32,268 bases of DNA, taken from positions 14,335 to 46,602 of the forward strand of contig MTML01000091.1 in the NCBI GenBank assembly GCA_002011215.1. The letters run 5' to 3'. A program made the translations under genes and the position numbers. Shown in pieces: positions 1-8,401 of this stretch; position 1 is the first letter of the stretch; every line of letters begins with the position of its first letter. The stretch is from Archaeoglobus sp. JdFR-24 (lineage in GTDB: Archaea > Halobacteriota > Archaeoglobi > Archaeoglobales > Archaeoglobaceae). Under the pieces are notes generated by a model. That model did no database searches. It saw only the letters and a list, made by a program, of their open reading frames with translations, and was not told the origin of the DNA.

Positions 1-90
1 TGGTGTTGGTGTTGGAGTAGGTGTGGGTGTTGGTGTTGGTGTTGGAGTAGGTGTGGGTGTTGGTGTTGGTGTTGGAGTAGGTGTGGGTGT
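1..90. repeat. Three perfect 30-base tandem repeats coding for Pro-Thr linker
   Basis: Units 1-30, 31-60 and 61-90 are identical base for base. On the minus strand each encodes five Pro-Thr pairs in frame. The array probably continues past the left edge. Because the unit is ten codons, gain or loss of copies would change linker length without a frameshift. Confidence 0.95.
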
Positions 91-2343
91 TGGTGCGATT
101 TCTTCTACGACTGAGAATAACGCGGTTGCGATTGCGTCATCTTTCAGATCTGACGGTGCCCATGGTGAGTCTGGAGATGTCTTGATGTTTGTAGCATCCA
201 TACCACTATCAAGTGTCCTTGAGTCGTCTCTAACATAGATCACATAGTCTCCCACTGCAAATGCATAGGTCTGCAATTCGTAGGTTACTGTACCGTTTGC
301 ATCTGGAACCAGGTTGTATGGTCCAATAACTTTGTTCGGTCCATCCACCATGAACCAGATGTTGCCCGGTGGAGTGAGTGAGTTATAATCTGCAGTTCTG
401 ACCGTAGTAATGGTAGCAGTAACTGGATCACCAATCTTAACTACTGTAGGTACTGAAACAGATACCCATGGTTTCTGCAGCTCAATTGCTACACTCTCCG
501 CTGCAATATCTTCACCTGCATACACCATCTTAACTGTCAGTGTGTACAGACCTGGTTCAGGATATCCGCTGGTCACCAGTCCATAAGTATCCAAGCTGAT
601 AGTGAATTTTCCGTCACTGTCTACTGAAACAGTATCCGATTTCTTAATGTTCTGACCTGCAAGTTTCCATGCAATGGTCACTGCAGAGGTGTTCTCAGCA
701 TCAGTTTCTCCCGTGACCTTTATTTCGTTACCGAGGTAAACTGTTGTTGGTGCTGATGTGATTTTGAGGGTTGGGTCAAGCACATTTACTGCGAGGACTA
801 TCTGTGGGTCATATTTTGTGTCAACCTTCGAGGAGTCAACAACACCATAGATGTACAGCAGGTATGAACCTGAGGATGCTCCATCCGATACCACCACATC
901 AATCGGGAACTCGTCAACAGTTATGGCATATCCTGCCGCCACATTGATAATTCCGTTTGCATCTGGGTCCACATGCTCTACCAGCGTAGTTGTACCAACT
1001 TTAAACATCTGGTCTCCATCTGCATCAGTGTAAATGACCAGATATGGTGAGTCAGTTGTTCCATTGAGCTTGAGTGTTCCACCTCTCTGTACAGTTGAAT
1101 CATCAAAGTAGAGGTTTACACTCTGCCTTATGATCTTAACTTTGAGAGTATTACTCTCAACAGTAACTCCAGATGCGAGAGTTGCTTTTGCTGTTATTTC
1201 GAGAGTGGTAAAGTTAGCATCAGTCTTTACAGTGAACTTCTGGCTGAAAGCGCCTGATGCATCAGTTTGCACAGAAACATTGCCAGTTAATCCTAATTCA
1301 CTGGGCTCATCAACGTCTATAGTCACAGTTGTGTTCACCGGAAGTGTAGATGTTCCAGTAATCGTGAATGATTCTCCTCTAACAACACTGTATTTATCAG
1401 AGGAGATCGTAATTGATGGTTCAAGGACATCGAATTGTGCTTCCGCTGTTTCATTTATGTCGCTTGCTACCTCCACAGTAGCCTTTACAGTTACGGTTTT
1501 ACCTACCCAATCTTCAGGCACCAAGAGGTATGCTTTCCATGTACCTCCAGATGAGATCTTAATTCCTGTTATGCTGTTGCCAAGAGATTCTGAGCCATCA
1601 TAGAAATTAAGGATGACTACGTTATCTGGAGCAGCATCAATATTTGCGCTGCCAGATGGGGCAACATTGGTTGAACCGGTAATTTCAATTATCGAATCAG
1701 CTGAAGCTTCGGCCGGCACACTTACTGTAATTTCTGGGGCAACAACGTCGAAGGTATATTCTACTTTAGTTTTCGGAGTGTCATTAACCTCCACTCTGAA
1801 TTTATATGATCCCGTTTCAGTCAGCATTACTTTTACAGTAGATGTGTTGTTGCTCATAGCAACATTTGGACCTAATATGTACCACGTAAAATCATATGAG
1901 GGATACACATCAACAGTTGCGTAGAAGTAATCTCCCGTCACCACAGTGAAATCTTCAATATCTACAGATACCTCTGCACCACCAGCTACCACTGGCTCAA
2001 CTGTCACAGACGTGTTGTAGGCTGCCATTTCAGCTGCACTCTCATTCAACACTACAACCCAGTAATCTCCCGGATACATCAATCCAGTAGTATCAACTGT
2101 CGTTGTGAAGGGAGATTCTCCCGATTTAAGCGTAAAGATCTTTACTGTACTTCCACTTGAATCTTTAATCTTGACGGCACCTTCGCCAAGATAACTGACA
2201 GAGATTGTAAACGAGTCTCCGTATGTTACAGTTGTCGGACTAACGCTGTAATCGAAAATTGTCAGTGCACTGCCTATTCCGGTCGCTGCAATCAATAGTA
2301 CCAGTAATGCGGCAATCCCTATTTTCATATTTATCTTACTCAT
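1..2343 (-). CDS. Secreted Ig-module surface protein, S-layer-like (partial, C-terminus off window)
   Basis: The first 781 codons are seen; the frame is still open at base 1. Residues 1-26 form a signal peptide with a long hydrophobic core ending in GIGSA. About seven beta-sandwich (Ig/CARDB-like) modules of roughly 90-120 residues follow, many opening with a pattern such as ITISSDKYSVVRGESFTITG. About a dozen N-x-S/T sequons are present. From residue 751 the chain becomes an uninterrupted Pro-Thr alternation. Such linkers usually precede a C-terminal anchor (PGF-CTERM/archaeosortase type) in archaeal surface proteins; that anchor is inferred, as it would lie outside the window. The ATG at 2343 follows AAGGAGGT at ideal spacing, one of the strongest ribosome sites here, as expected for an abundant protein. 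The role as S-layer, adhesin or other exoprotein cannot be decided from sequence alone. Confidence 0.85.
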   Translation of the reverse strand, partial: MSKINMKIGIAALLVLLIAATGIGSALTIFDYSVSPTTVTYGDSFTISVSYLGEGAVKIKDSSGSTVKIFTLKSGESPFTTTVDTTGLMYPGDYWVVVLNESAAEMAAYNTSVTVEPVVAGGAEVSVDIEDFTVVTGDYFYATVDVYPSYDFTWYILGPNVAMSNNTSTVKVMLTETGSYKFRVEVNDTPKTKVEYTFDVVAPEITVSVPAEASADSIIEITGSTNVAPSGSANIDAAPDNVVILNFYDGSESLGNSITGIKISSGGTWKAYLLVPEDWVGKTVTVKATVEVASDINETAEAQFDVLEPSITISSDKYSVVRGESFTITGTSTLPVNTTVTIDVDEPSELGLTGNVSVQTDASGAFSQKFTVKTDANFTTLEITAKATLASGVTVESNTLKVKIIRQSVNLYFDDSTVQRGGTLKLNGTTDSPYLVIYTDADGDQMFKVGTTTLVEHVDPDANGIINVAAGYAITVDEFPIDVVVSDGASSGSYLLYIYGVVDSSKVDTKYDPQIVLAVNVLDPTLKITSAPTTVYLGNEIKVTGETDAENTSAVTIAWKLAGQNIKKSDTVSVDSDGKFTISLDTYGLVTSGYPEPGLYTLTVKMVYAGEDIAAESVAIELQKPWVSVSVPTVVKIGDPVTATITTVRTADYNSLTPPGNIWFMVDGPNKVIGPYNLVPDANGTVTYELQTYAFAVGDYVIYVRDDSRTLDSGMDATNIKTSPDSPWAPSDLKDDAIATALFSVVEEIAPTPTPTPTPTPTPTPTPTPTPTPTPTPTPTP

Positions 2344-2401
2344 ATTTTCTCTACCTCCTTACATAAACTTCTAAGGTGTGGTTTTGCATTACACCTTCCA
2401 C

Positions 2402-2410
2402 TATATAAAC
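2402..2410 (-). promoter_or_regulatory. TATA box of the surface-protein gene
   Basis: On the minus strand the bases read GTTTATATAGTG. A start of transcription about 25 bases downstream would give a short leader of roughly 35 bases carrying the AAGGAGGT ribosome site just before the ATG at 2343. Confidence 0.6.
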
Positions 2411-2418
2411 TCTGCTTT

Positions 2419-2503
2419 TGTGTGACGACGAAGACGGATTCGACAATAAGCGATAAGGCATATTCTTGCCTTTCGCTACCCAGCCCGCCATCTCGCCGTC
2501 ACC
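2419..2503 (-). ncRNA. Candidate structured RNA or leader hairpin upstream of surface-protein gene
   Basis: The minus strand can fold into one long stem-loop. An 11-pair base stem (2492-2502 with 2422-2432, two G-U pairs) is followed by six more pairs after a 2-base bulge, an internal loop, and a 10-pair upper stem (2467-2476 with 2450-2460, one bulged A) closed by a six-base loop. The bases directly after the 3' arm read ACA. G+C is about 53% over 2421-2510, far above the flanking AT-rich DNA, a known mark of functional RNA in hyperthermophiles. It could be an H/ACA-like small RNA, another small RNA, or a structured 5' leader of the surface-protein mRNA. I see no clear K-turn and the internal loop is large for an H/ACA pocket, so the class is open. 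Confidence 0.4.
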
Positions 2504-3156
2504 GTTCACTCTTTATAAAACTTAACCATATTTAAATTTTTTGCTATTTTGACTTATCAAAAATGTTTAAGAAGATGATGGAGTATATGGAAGCATCTCA
2601 GAGATGTAAGGGGATATAGGCGACCATAAAGAATCACTAAAGATGAAAAAGGAGTCAGAATTATAATATGGTGAAAAAGTATAACTAATAATGCACTTCA
2701 ATATGACAGTAACCATAATGTCAACCTATAAAAAATCACATTTAATATTCTTCTCTGAATATATGAATACCCACCTTTCACGAATTCCCAACCGTAGAAT
2801 CCCGATAATTCAACATTAAACCCGACATGGGATTGAGATCATTCTCGCTAAAAGTGACTGCCAATATGACAACCAAAATTGCAAAAACGACCTGAATTTC
2901 AATAATTAAACAGAAAGTCAAACTATACCTCAACAACTCGCTATCCATCAACTAACCAAAATCAAAATTAAGTGTGAACCTTAAGTATGAGCGTCGAATA
3001 TTATAAAAATCCATAAAAATAACATTCCATTCTATCCAATGATCACAATGTTTTTAGGATTGCAGCGAAAAATGTTGTGTTTTTGGAAATACGCTTAAAG
3101 AATTGAGTAAAAGATGTTGAAGTGATTCTTAAAGAGAAATAATGGTAGAAAAAAAA
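2504..3156. other. AT-rich gene-free stretch
   Basis: Stop codons are frequent in all frames and no family is recognised. The only ORF-like item noted is a possible 18-codon plus-strand reading frame at 2563-2619, about 27 bases after a TATA-like sequence. The 10-base word CAATATGACA occurs twice (near 2699 and 2863), which is not significant by itself. The stretch may be decayed coding DNA or an extended regulatory region for the two divergent genes. Confidence 0.5.
2528..2536 (-). promoter_or_regulatory. Possible TATA box for the hairpin RNA
   Basis: The minus strand reads TTTAAATAT, preceded by an A-run. Transcription about 25 bases downstream would begin near 2507, almost exactly at the 5' foot of the hairpin (2502). 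On the plus strand the same bases could also serve as a TATA box directed to the right. Confidence 0.35.
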
Positions 3157-3167
3157 GTTTATATATA
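3157..3167 (+). promoter_or_regulatory. TATA box of the DUF373 gene
   Basis: The bases read GTTTATATATA, centred 27-28 bases ahead of the ATG at 3190. Transcription would therefore begin at or next to the start codon, giving a leaderless mRNA. Confidence 0.6.
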
Positions 3168-3189
3168 TTCTAAAGAAAATGAAGAGTAA

Positions 3190-4284
3190 ATGTCTTCAAA
3201 AGTTGTTCTTGCGATTGACAGGGATGATGACCTTGGAAGAAAAGCCGGAATTAAGGGAGCTGTTATAGGGCGTAATGCAAACCTCCAGGCAGCAATTAAG
3301 CTCGCTGAGAACGATCCTGAAGATTCAGATGTCAATACAATTTTTGCAGCTATTAAAATCTATGATGACCTGATTAAACAAGGAGAAAGTGTTGAAATAG
3401 CCACCATAACTGGAGATGTAAATATCGGAGTGATTTCAGATAAAAAGATTGCAGAACAACTTGATTTTATTGCAAAAAGACTCAATCCATCAAGTGTTAT
3501 AGTTGTCACCGATGGATCAGAGGATGAATTCGTCCTCCCTCTGATAAGTTCAAGATTTAAAATCGACTCTGTCTCGAGAATAGTTGTCAAACAGAGCAAA
3601 ACAATCGAAGGGACTTATTATCTGATAAAGAAAATCCTGAGCGATCCGAAAATTGCAAAAACATTTTTTGTGCCTATCGGGATAATTCTGCTCATCTATT
3701 CTATTTTCGTTTTCGCTAACTATCCGCAGTATGCAGTGGGTAGTATAATCTTCCTTTTGGGATTGTATTTAATTCTAAGGGCATACAACCTCGACACCGG
3801 AATCGAGACCTTCTTTTCAAACATAAAGACAGCTCTGATTGAGGGGAGAATTTCTTTTGTCACATACATTATTGCTGCTGTTCTCTTCACAATTGGAGTT
3901 ATTGAAGGATTCTACACATTCTGGAGGTTCTACATTCAGCCAGTCTCTCCAGGTCTGATAACTCTGGCAACTTCATTTATCTATGGATCCATCTGGTACT
4001 TTACAGCAACAGGGATATTCATTTCTGCGGGAAAGCTATTCGATGCCATAATCGAGCACAGGAGCTTCAGAAAATATATTTCAATATCGTTTCTGCTCAT
4101 TTCTGCAGGACTTGCATTATGGGGAGGTAGTCTTTACATTCTGTCAAATTATGATCCATTCCAGATGAAAACTGAAGATGCAATCAGGTATTTTGCTCTT
4201 TCCATTTTTGGTTCTGTGGTTATTGCGATTCTCGGCATGATGCCGATGAGAATGAAAAGGGATGAGGTTGAGATTACTGACTGA
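3190..4284 (+). CDS. DUF373 family membrane protein
   Basis: The 364-residue protein matches the archaeal DUF373 family (COG2237). The N-terminal soluble part (about 1-155) opens with the family signature VVLAIDRDDDLGRKAGIKG, continues with ANLQAAIKLAENDPEDSDVN, and contains the conserved VVTDGSEDE segment (105-113). After it come about six membrane helices, near 158-177, 181-197, 221-246, 256-280, 297-318 and 333-352, so the soluble domain is tethered to the membrane. The biochemical role of the family is unknown; the acidic Asp-rich start resembles a nucleotide- or metal-binding site, but that is only inference. The gene stands alone and faces the tRNA thiolase gene end to end, six bases apart. 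Confidence 0.85.
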   Translation: MSSKVVLAIDRDDDLGRKAGIKGAVIGRNANLQAAIKLAENDPEDSDVNTIFAAIKIYDDLIKQGESVEIATITGDVNIGVISDKKIAEQLDFIAKRLNPSSVIVVTDGSEDEFVLPLISSRFKIDSVSRIVVKQSKTIEGTYYLIKKILSDPKIAKTFFVPIGIILLIYSIFVFANYPQYAVGSIIFLLGLYLILRAYNLDTGIETFFSNIKTALIEGRISFVTYIIAAVLFTIGVIEGFYTFWRFYIQPVSPGLITLATSFIYGSIWYFTATGIFISAGKLFDAIIEHRSFRKYISISFLLISAGLALWGGSLYILSNYDPFQMKTEDAIRYFALSIFGSVVIAILGMMPMRMKRDEVEITD

Positions 4285-4290
4285 GATTGC

Positions 4291-5217
4291 CTATGGTGCA
4301 GATTTCAAATGGGATTGCAGTTCCTCAATCAATACGCAGGCCTGGCAGATATTTTTTGGAGTTGGTTCTCCGCAAATCTCACAACTGTTCAGATCTTTCT
4401 GAGGAAAATTTGTTCTGAAACAATCCATAAGAGCTTCAAAACTCCTCATTACAGAAAACTTTCTTCCAGGATACCTGTTTTCAAAATCGTAAAGAAAATC
4501 TCTCACTGCAGCTCTAACAGGAAAATGACTGTAGGGACATTCATTCATATCTACATCTACCCCATTGAGAATGCAGTAAAGAACCACCTCTTTCTCATAA
4601 ACTTCTCTGAATGGTTTTATCCTCAAAACGAGATTTTTCTGAACTCTATGAGGGACGAGTCTGGCAAGCCTTTCTATATCTCCTTGAAGGAAGTTGAGCA
4701 GAATGGTTTGAGTTTCATCATCAAGATTGTGACCTGTTGCCAGCTTTGTCGCGTTGTTTTCCCGTGCAGTTTTATTTAAAAGATACTTCCTGAACACTCC
4801 ACAGTATGTGCAGGGTTTTTTATCTCCCTTTTTAACCATTTCATCAAGTTCCATCCCGAATTTTTCCTTAAAGGAAACGATAATGTGGTCAATCCCAAGC
4901 TCGGATGTTATTTTCTTTGCGATTTCGACTGTTGGGGGGCGATAACCTTCTATCCCTTCATCAACCGTGATGGCAAAAAAGCTCACATCTCTTCTCTTCC
5001 TGTATAATTTATCCAGTACAAGGGTAAGTGCAGCGCTATCCTTTCCTCCACTAAGGGCTATCGCTATGCGATCATTTCTTTCAATCATACGGTATTTTTT
5101 TACCGCATACTTAACTCTCTTCTCAAAATCCAGCATGAAATGCTTTGCACAGAGATGTCTTCCTGAGTGTCGTTGAAAGTATACAGACCTTCTCCCACAT
5201 ATGCTGCAATTCTTCAC
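4291..5217 (-). CDS. tRNA 2-thiolation enzyme, TtuA/Ncs6 (TIGR00269) family
   Basis: This 308-residue PP-loop ATPase adenylates a tRNA uridine and replaces its 2-oxygen with sulfur, taken in archaea from a ubiquitin-like sulfur carrier. The ATP loop SGGKDS lies at 56-61. Cys136 and Cys139 (CTYCG) with Cys227 (NECP) match the three ligands of the catalytic [4Fe-4S] cluster known in TtuA. Zinc sites are visible at both ends: C4/C7/C23/H26 and C279/C282/C291/C294. TGHNLDDE (161-168) is the second nucleotide-site motif. The family makes either m5s2U54 (TtuA) or wobble s2U34 (Ncs6/NcsA), and the sequence alone does not settle which. The start is GTG at 5217, with a TATA-like sequence about 28 bases upstream and no ribosome site, suggesting a leaderless message. 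Confidence 0.88.
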   Translation of the reverse strand: MKNCSICGRRSVYFQRHSGRHLCAKHFMLDFEKRVKYAVKKYRMIERNDRIAIALSGGKDSAALTLVLDKLYRKRRDVSFFAITVDEGIEGYRPPTVEIAKKITSELGIDHIIVSFKEKFGMELDEMVKKGDKKPCTYCGVFRKYLLNKTARENNATKLATGHNLDDETQTILLNFLQGDIERLARLVPHRVQKNLVLRIKPFREVYEKEVVLYCILNGVDVDMNECPYSHFPVRAAVRDFLYDFENRYPGRKFSVMRSFEALMDCFRTNFPQKDLNSCEICGEPTPKNICQACVLIEELQSHLKSAP

Positions 5218-5221
5218 AGCT

Positions 5222-5250
5222 AAGGTTATTTATCCTGAGAGTTTTAATCT
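5222..5250. promoter_or_regulatory. Back-to-back promoters between thiolase and RIO2 genes
   Basis: Only 39 bases separate two divergent genes that both start GTG AAG. Rightward, GTTATTTATC (about 5225-5234) lies 25-30 bases before the RIO2 start. Leftward, GATTAAAACTC (about 5240-5250, minus strand) lies about 28 bases before the thiolase start. The two TATA boxes almost touch, so binding of one initiation complex should exclude the other. Confidence 0.45.
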
Positions 5251-5256
5251 TTCTCT

Positions 5257-6108
5257 GTGAAGGACCTCGCAAAAGTTTACAGAAAACTTGGCAAAATGGA
5301 GTGGAAAGCCCTTGACACCATATTCAGGAAAATATGGGAATACAAGTATGTTCCCTCCGACTTTATTTCAAAAAAGCTTGGAATTGATGAGGACACAACC
5401 ATTAAGATTCTAAAGGTGCTCGGATCAGAAAGACTTGTGGAGAATCGCATCGTATCTTATTATGGTTCCAACCTGACTTTCTTCGGAATGTCAGTCTATT
5501 CTTTGAGAAGACTCGTGAAAAGAGGCAAAATAGATATGATCGGCCAGAGGATGGGGGAAGGAAAGGAAAGTGTGATATATAACTGCTATTCAGAAAAATA
5601 CGGTGAATGTGTAATCAAATTTCATAAACTCGGTGGATTTTTCAGAAAAGTGAGAGAGAAAAGAGATTACGGAGATCTGCATTTAACCGTGCTCACTGTA
5701 AGATCTGCTGGAAGGGAATATAAGGCCCTGAGAAGATTATTCGGTTCAGTATCAGTCCCTGAACCATTTGGATGGGAAGGTAATGCTGTTTTAATGGAAC
5801 TCATCGAGGGAAGAGAGCTTTTCAAGATCAAAGTTCAGAACCCGGAGGATGTTCTGGAAATGATTATTAATGAGACGAGAAGAATGCTCAATTCGGGCAT
5901 TGTTCATGGAGACCTGAGCCAGCATAATGTTCTTGTGGGAGATGAGATATATCTAATCGATTTTCCACAGCACATTGAGATCGAAAGGCATGAGGACTGG
6001 GAAGATTATCTTAAAAGAGATCTCAACAACATACTCAGATATTTCCAAAAAGTTTATGGAATAGAAAAGGATATTAACTCTGTCATTGACTATGTTATGT
6101 CACGATGA
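5257..6108 (+). CDS. rio2: RIO2 family atypical serine kinase/ATPase
   Basis: RIO2 acts late in small ribosomal subunit maturation in eukaryotes and archaea, working as an ATPase switch more than a classic kinase. The 283-residue protein has the RIO2-specific N-terminal winged helix (about 1-90), then a compact kinase core. The P-loop GEGKES (100-105), catalytic Lys121 (VIKFHK), catalytic loop HGDLSQHN (217-224, Asp219 and Asn224) and metal-binding IDFPQ (234-238, Asp235) are all intact. The flexible loop between the P-loop Lys and the helix is short, as in RIO proteins. Translation begins at GTG 5257, apparently leaderless. The stop codon overlaps the start of the DUF460 gene (ATGA), so the two are likely translated together. 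Confidence 0.93.
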   Translation: MKDLAKVYRKLGKMEWKALDTIFRKIWEYKYVPSDFISKKLGIDEDTTIKILKVLGSERLVENRIVSYYGSNLTFFGMSVYSLRRLVKRGKIDMIGQRMGEGKESVIYNCYSEKYGECVIKFHKLGGFFRKVREKRDYGDLHLTVLTVRSAGREYKALRRLFGSVSVPEPFGWEGNAVLMELIEGRELFKIKVQNPEDVLEMIINETRRMLNSGIVHGDLSQHNVLVGDEIYLIDFPQHIEIERHEDWEDYLKRDLNNILRYFQKVYGIEKDINSVIDYVMSR

Positions 6109-8021
6109 CATGTGTATTTGGTGTGGATATAATTAAAGGTTCTCCTGCCGGTAAACAAAGACCCAGGTATGCCCTTTTTGTGCTGGATGACGGGAAAGAA
6201 GAGGTTTTCAAAGTCACCCAAAACAAGCTTTTCAGATTGATCAGAGCTGTGAAGCCAGAAATTGTGGCTTTAGATAACGTTTCAGAGCTTTTTAGTTCGA
6301 AAATAGAACTCGTCAACTTTTTGAAAGAGATACCCGCTTCAACAAAACTGGTACAGGTTTCAGGTACGGATAGGGGTTCTCTTCCCCTTCTTTCAAAAAG
6401 ATATGGCATCAGGATTAACATAAAAAGCCCGGCTGATGAGGCAAAGGCATGCGCATACCTTGCAAGTTATGGAGTGGGAGAAGAGATTTCTGTTTTTTTT
6501 GATAAAACTCTGATAACCGTTTCTCGGAACAGAAGCCTTGGGAAGGGTGGATGGAGGCAGAACAGATACCGGAGGAAAGTTCATGACTCTGTCAGAAGGA
6601 TTTTCAAAGAGATAAAGCAGATTATCGACAACCTGGGATTTGAGTATACAGAAGACATAAGGCTTGGTTATGGTGGTATCTCAAAGGGTACGTTGCTGGT
6701 AAACGCTCCAAGATCATCAATCCCTATCAATTCATTCAAGACAAAAGACGTTCAGGTGAAGGTAGAAGCGGTGGAAAAAGATAAAATAGAATTCATACCA
6801 CTTTCAAAAAGAACCCAGCATATTATCGTGGGTGTAGATCCTGGAAATACAATTGGAGTGGCTGTTCTAGATCTCAATGGGAATATTCTGGGTATCAGAA
6901 GCAAAAAAGGGTGGAAGTTATCATCCGTAATCGACTACATTCTTTCATTCGGTAAACCGGTTGTTATTGCAACAGATAAATCAAGCCCGCCCGAATATAT
7001 CTCAAAACTCAGGGCATCCTTTAATGCAATTCTATACACTCCGAGAGAGGATATGAGCGTCGAAAAGAAGAACACCCTCACCGAAAAATACAAGATTTTT
7101 AACGATCATGAGAGGGATGCTCTTTCTGCAGCCCTTGATGCCTTTAATTCCTACAGAAGCAAACTCAGAAATATAGAAAAAAGAATTCCCACAGGATTTG
7201 ATATAGATCTGGTAAAGGCACAGGTGATAAAAGGCACACCGCTCAAGGAAATTCTGGAATGTAAGAAGGAAGAAAAAGTAAAAGAGATTAAACAGGTGGT
7301 TGAAACTGTTGATAGAGAGGAACTCGTTAAAAAGGATAGAGTTATTGAGGAGTTAACAGAAGAAAATAAGATCCTCAAAAAAAGTCTTAATGAATTGAAG
7401 GAAGAAATTGAAAAACTCAGAACCAGAATAGTAAACATATCTAGAGAAGAGCACGAAAGAGTCAGGAAAGACAACTATATCAGAAATCTTGAATCTGAGT
7501 TATACAGAGTTAAAAAAGAACTTGTAAAAAAAGATCAAATTATTAAGGATCTGGAGAACAAATTGCAACTTATAAAGAAGATGAGATATCTGGAGATATT
7601 TGAGGGCTGGAAATGGGTAAAAATGCTCAAGAAATTTACCAAAGAAGAAATTGAAAGGCTGGAAAAAGAATTCGGAATAAATGAGAATGATATTATATTT
7701 ATCCAGGATGCAAGTGGTGGTGGAAAGGTAACCGCAGAATATCTTTGTAGAAAAAGAGTGAGAGCGGTGATATCACAAGGGCTCATGTCCCATTTAGCTG
7801 CATCGATTTTTGAGGAAAACGGTGTCCCGGTATTCGATATAGGAGATGTTGAAATCGAATATGGCGATGAGATGATTCTCATAAATTCGTCCAGATTCGA
7901 AGAGGTTTACAGAAAAAGAAAGAGAGATATGGAGAGGAAAAAAGTAGATATGGTGGAGAAGCTCTTTGAGGACTATAAAAGCAAAAGAAAAAGTGAGGAT
8001 AGCTATTTAGCATCAAAGTAG
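6105..8021 (+). CDS. DUF460 protein, RNase H-like (RuvC/YqgF-type) nuclease homologue
   Basis: The 638-residue protein fits the archaeal DUF460 family (COG2433). Two RNase H-fold segments are suggested: an N-terminal one starting CVFGVDIIKGSPAG (residues 3-16) and a second starting VGVDPGNTIGVAVLDLNG (about 244-261), whose Asp is at the usual first catalytic position. A long charged coiled coil spans about 395-500. A C-terminal domain (about 530-620) carries IQDASGGGKVTAEYLCRKRV. Nuclease activity is predicted from the fold and has not, to my knowledge, been shown. The start overlaps the RIO2 stop by four bases, which places it in the same transcript and hints at a job in ribosome or RNA maturation. 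The adjacent DUF473 gene converges on it and overlaps its 3' end by 19 bases. Confidence 0.85.
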   Translation: MTCVFGVDIIKGSPAGKQRPRYALFVLDDGKEEVFKVTQNKLFRLIRAVKPEIVALDNVSELFSSKIELVNFLKEIPASTKLVQVSGTDRGSLPLLSKRYGIRINIKSPADEAKACAYLASYGVGEEISVFFDKTLITVSRNRSLGKGGWRQNRYRRKVHDSVRRIFKEIKQIIDNLGFEYTEDIRLGYGGISKGTLLVNAPRSSIPINSFKTKDVQVKVEAVEKDKIEFIPLSKRTQHIIVGVDPGNTIGVAVLDLNGNILGIRSKKGWKLSSVIDYILSFGKPVVIATDKSSPPEYISKLRASFNAILYTPREDMSVEKKNTLTEKYKIFNDHERDALSAALDAFNSYRSKLRNIEKRIPTGFDIDLVKAQVIKGTPLKEILECKKEEKVKEIKQVVETVDREELVKKDRVIEELTEENKILKKSLNELKEEIEKLRTRIVNISREEHERVRKDNYIRNLESELYRVKKELVKKDQIIKDLENKLQLIKKMRYLEIFEGWKWVKMLKKFTKEEIERLEKEFGINENDIIFIQDASGGGKVTAEYLCRKRVRAVISQGLMSHLAASIFEENGVPVFDIGDVEIEYGDEMILINSSRFEEVYRKRKRDMERKKVDMVEKLFEDYKSKRKSEDSYLASK

Positions 8022-8401
8022 CTCATTTCAATTACTTCAGCCTCTGTTGTGTCAAGAATTCCTGTGTTTAATAAATTCAATATCCTTCCAAAAGATTTAG
8101 GATTCAGTCTCAGCCTCACAACAGTCATTTCGCTTTCCTCAATGTATCTGTCGCTTGAGAAGAACATTGAGTGTGACATGACCTCCTTACCCACAACTTC
8201 GGCGATTACTCCTGAAGTCCCTCTTTCTATGTCATAAAGCTTCGCCGGGGTTAGAAAAACGCAATTCCCCACCTCAACTTTTATAGCTGTAAAGACATTG
8301 TGCGCACTCCTCAATTCAATGGTTCTTGTCATTCTTCTCAATATATCTTCAATTATTGCCCTCGATATTCCTGTTATCACCAAACATCTCATACCTATCA
8401 C
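8003..8401 (-). CDS. DUF473 family protein
   Basis: The 132-residue protein matches the archaeal DUF473 family. Key segments are CLVITGISRAIIEDILR near the start, TIELRSAHNVFTAIKVEVG in the middle, then a TPAKLYDIERGTSGVIAEV stretch. It is predicted to be a small soluble alpha/beta protein with no known function. Its ATG overlaps the TGA of the proteasome chaperone gene upstream (ATGA), so it is probably translated by coupling with that gene. Its last 19 bases overlap the convergent DUF460 gene. A role in proteasome or protein quality control is only guilt by association. Confidence 0.75.
   Translation of the reverse strand: MIGMRCLVITGISRAIIEDILRRMTRTIELRSAHNVFTAIKVEVGNCVFLTPAKLYDIERGTSGVIAEVVGKEVMSHSMFFSSDRYIEESEMTVVRLRLNPKSFGRILNLLNTGILDTTEAEVIEMSYFDAK

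Noticed and set aside
23..238. Plus-strand frame starting with a Gly-Val repeat
   Set aside because: It is the antisense shadow of the Pro-Thr linker of the minus-strand surface protein and has no independent start signal.
2422..2502. tRNA-like reading of the hairpin (GTCGAATCC resembles a T-loop)
   Set aside because: No consistent cloverleaf with acceptor, D and anticodon arms could be drawn; a single long stem explains the bases better.
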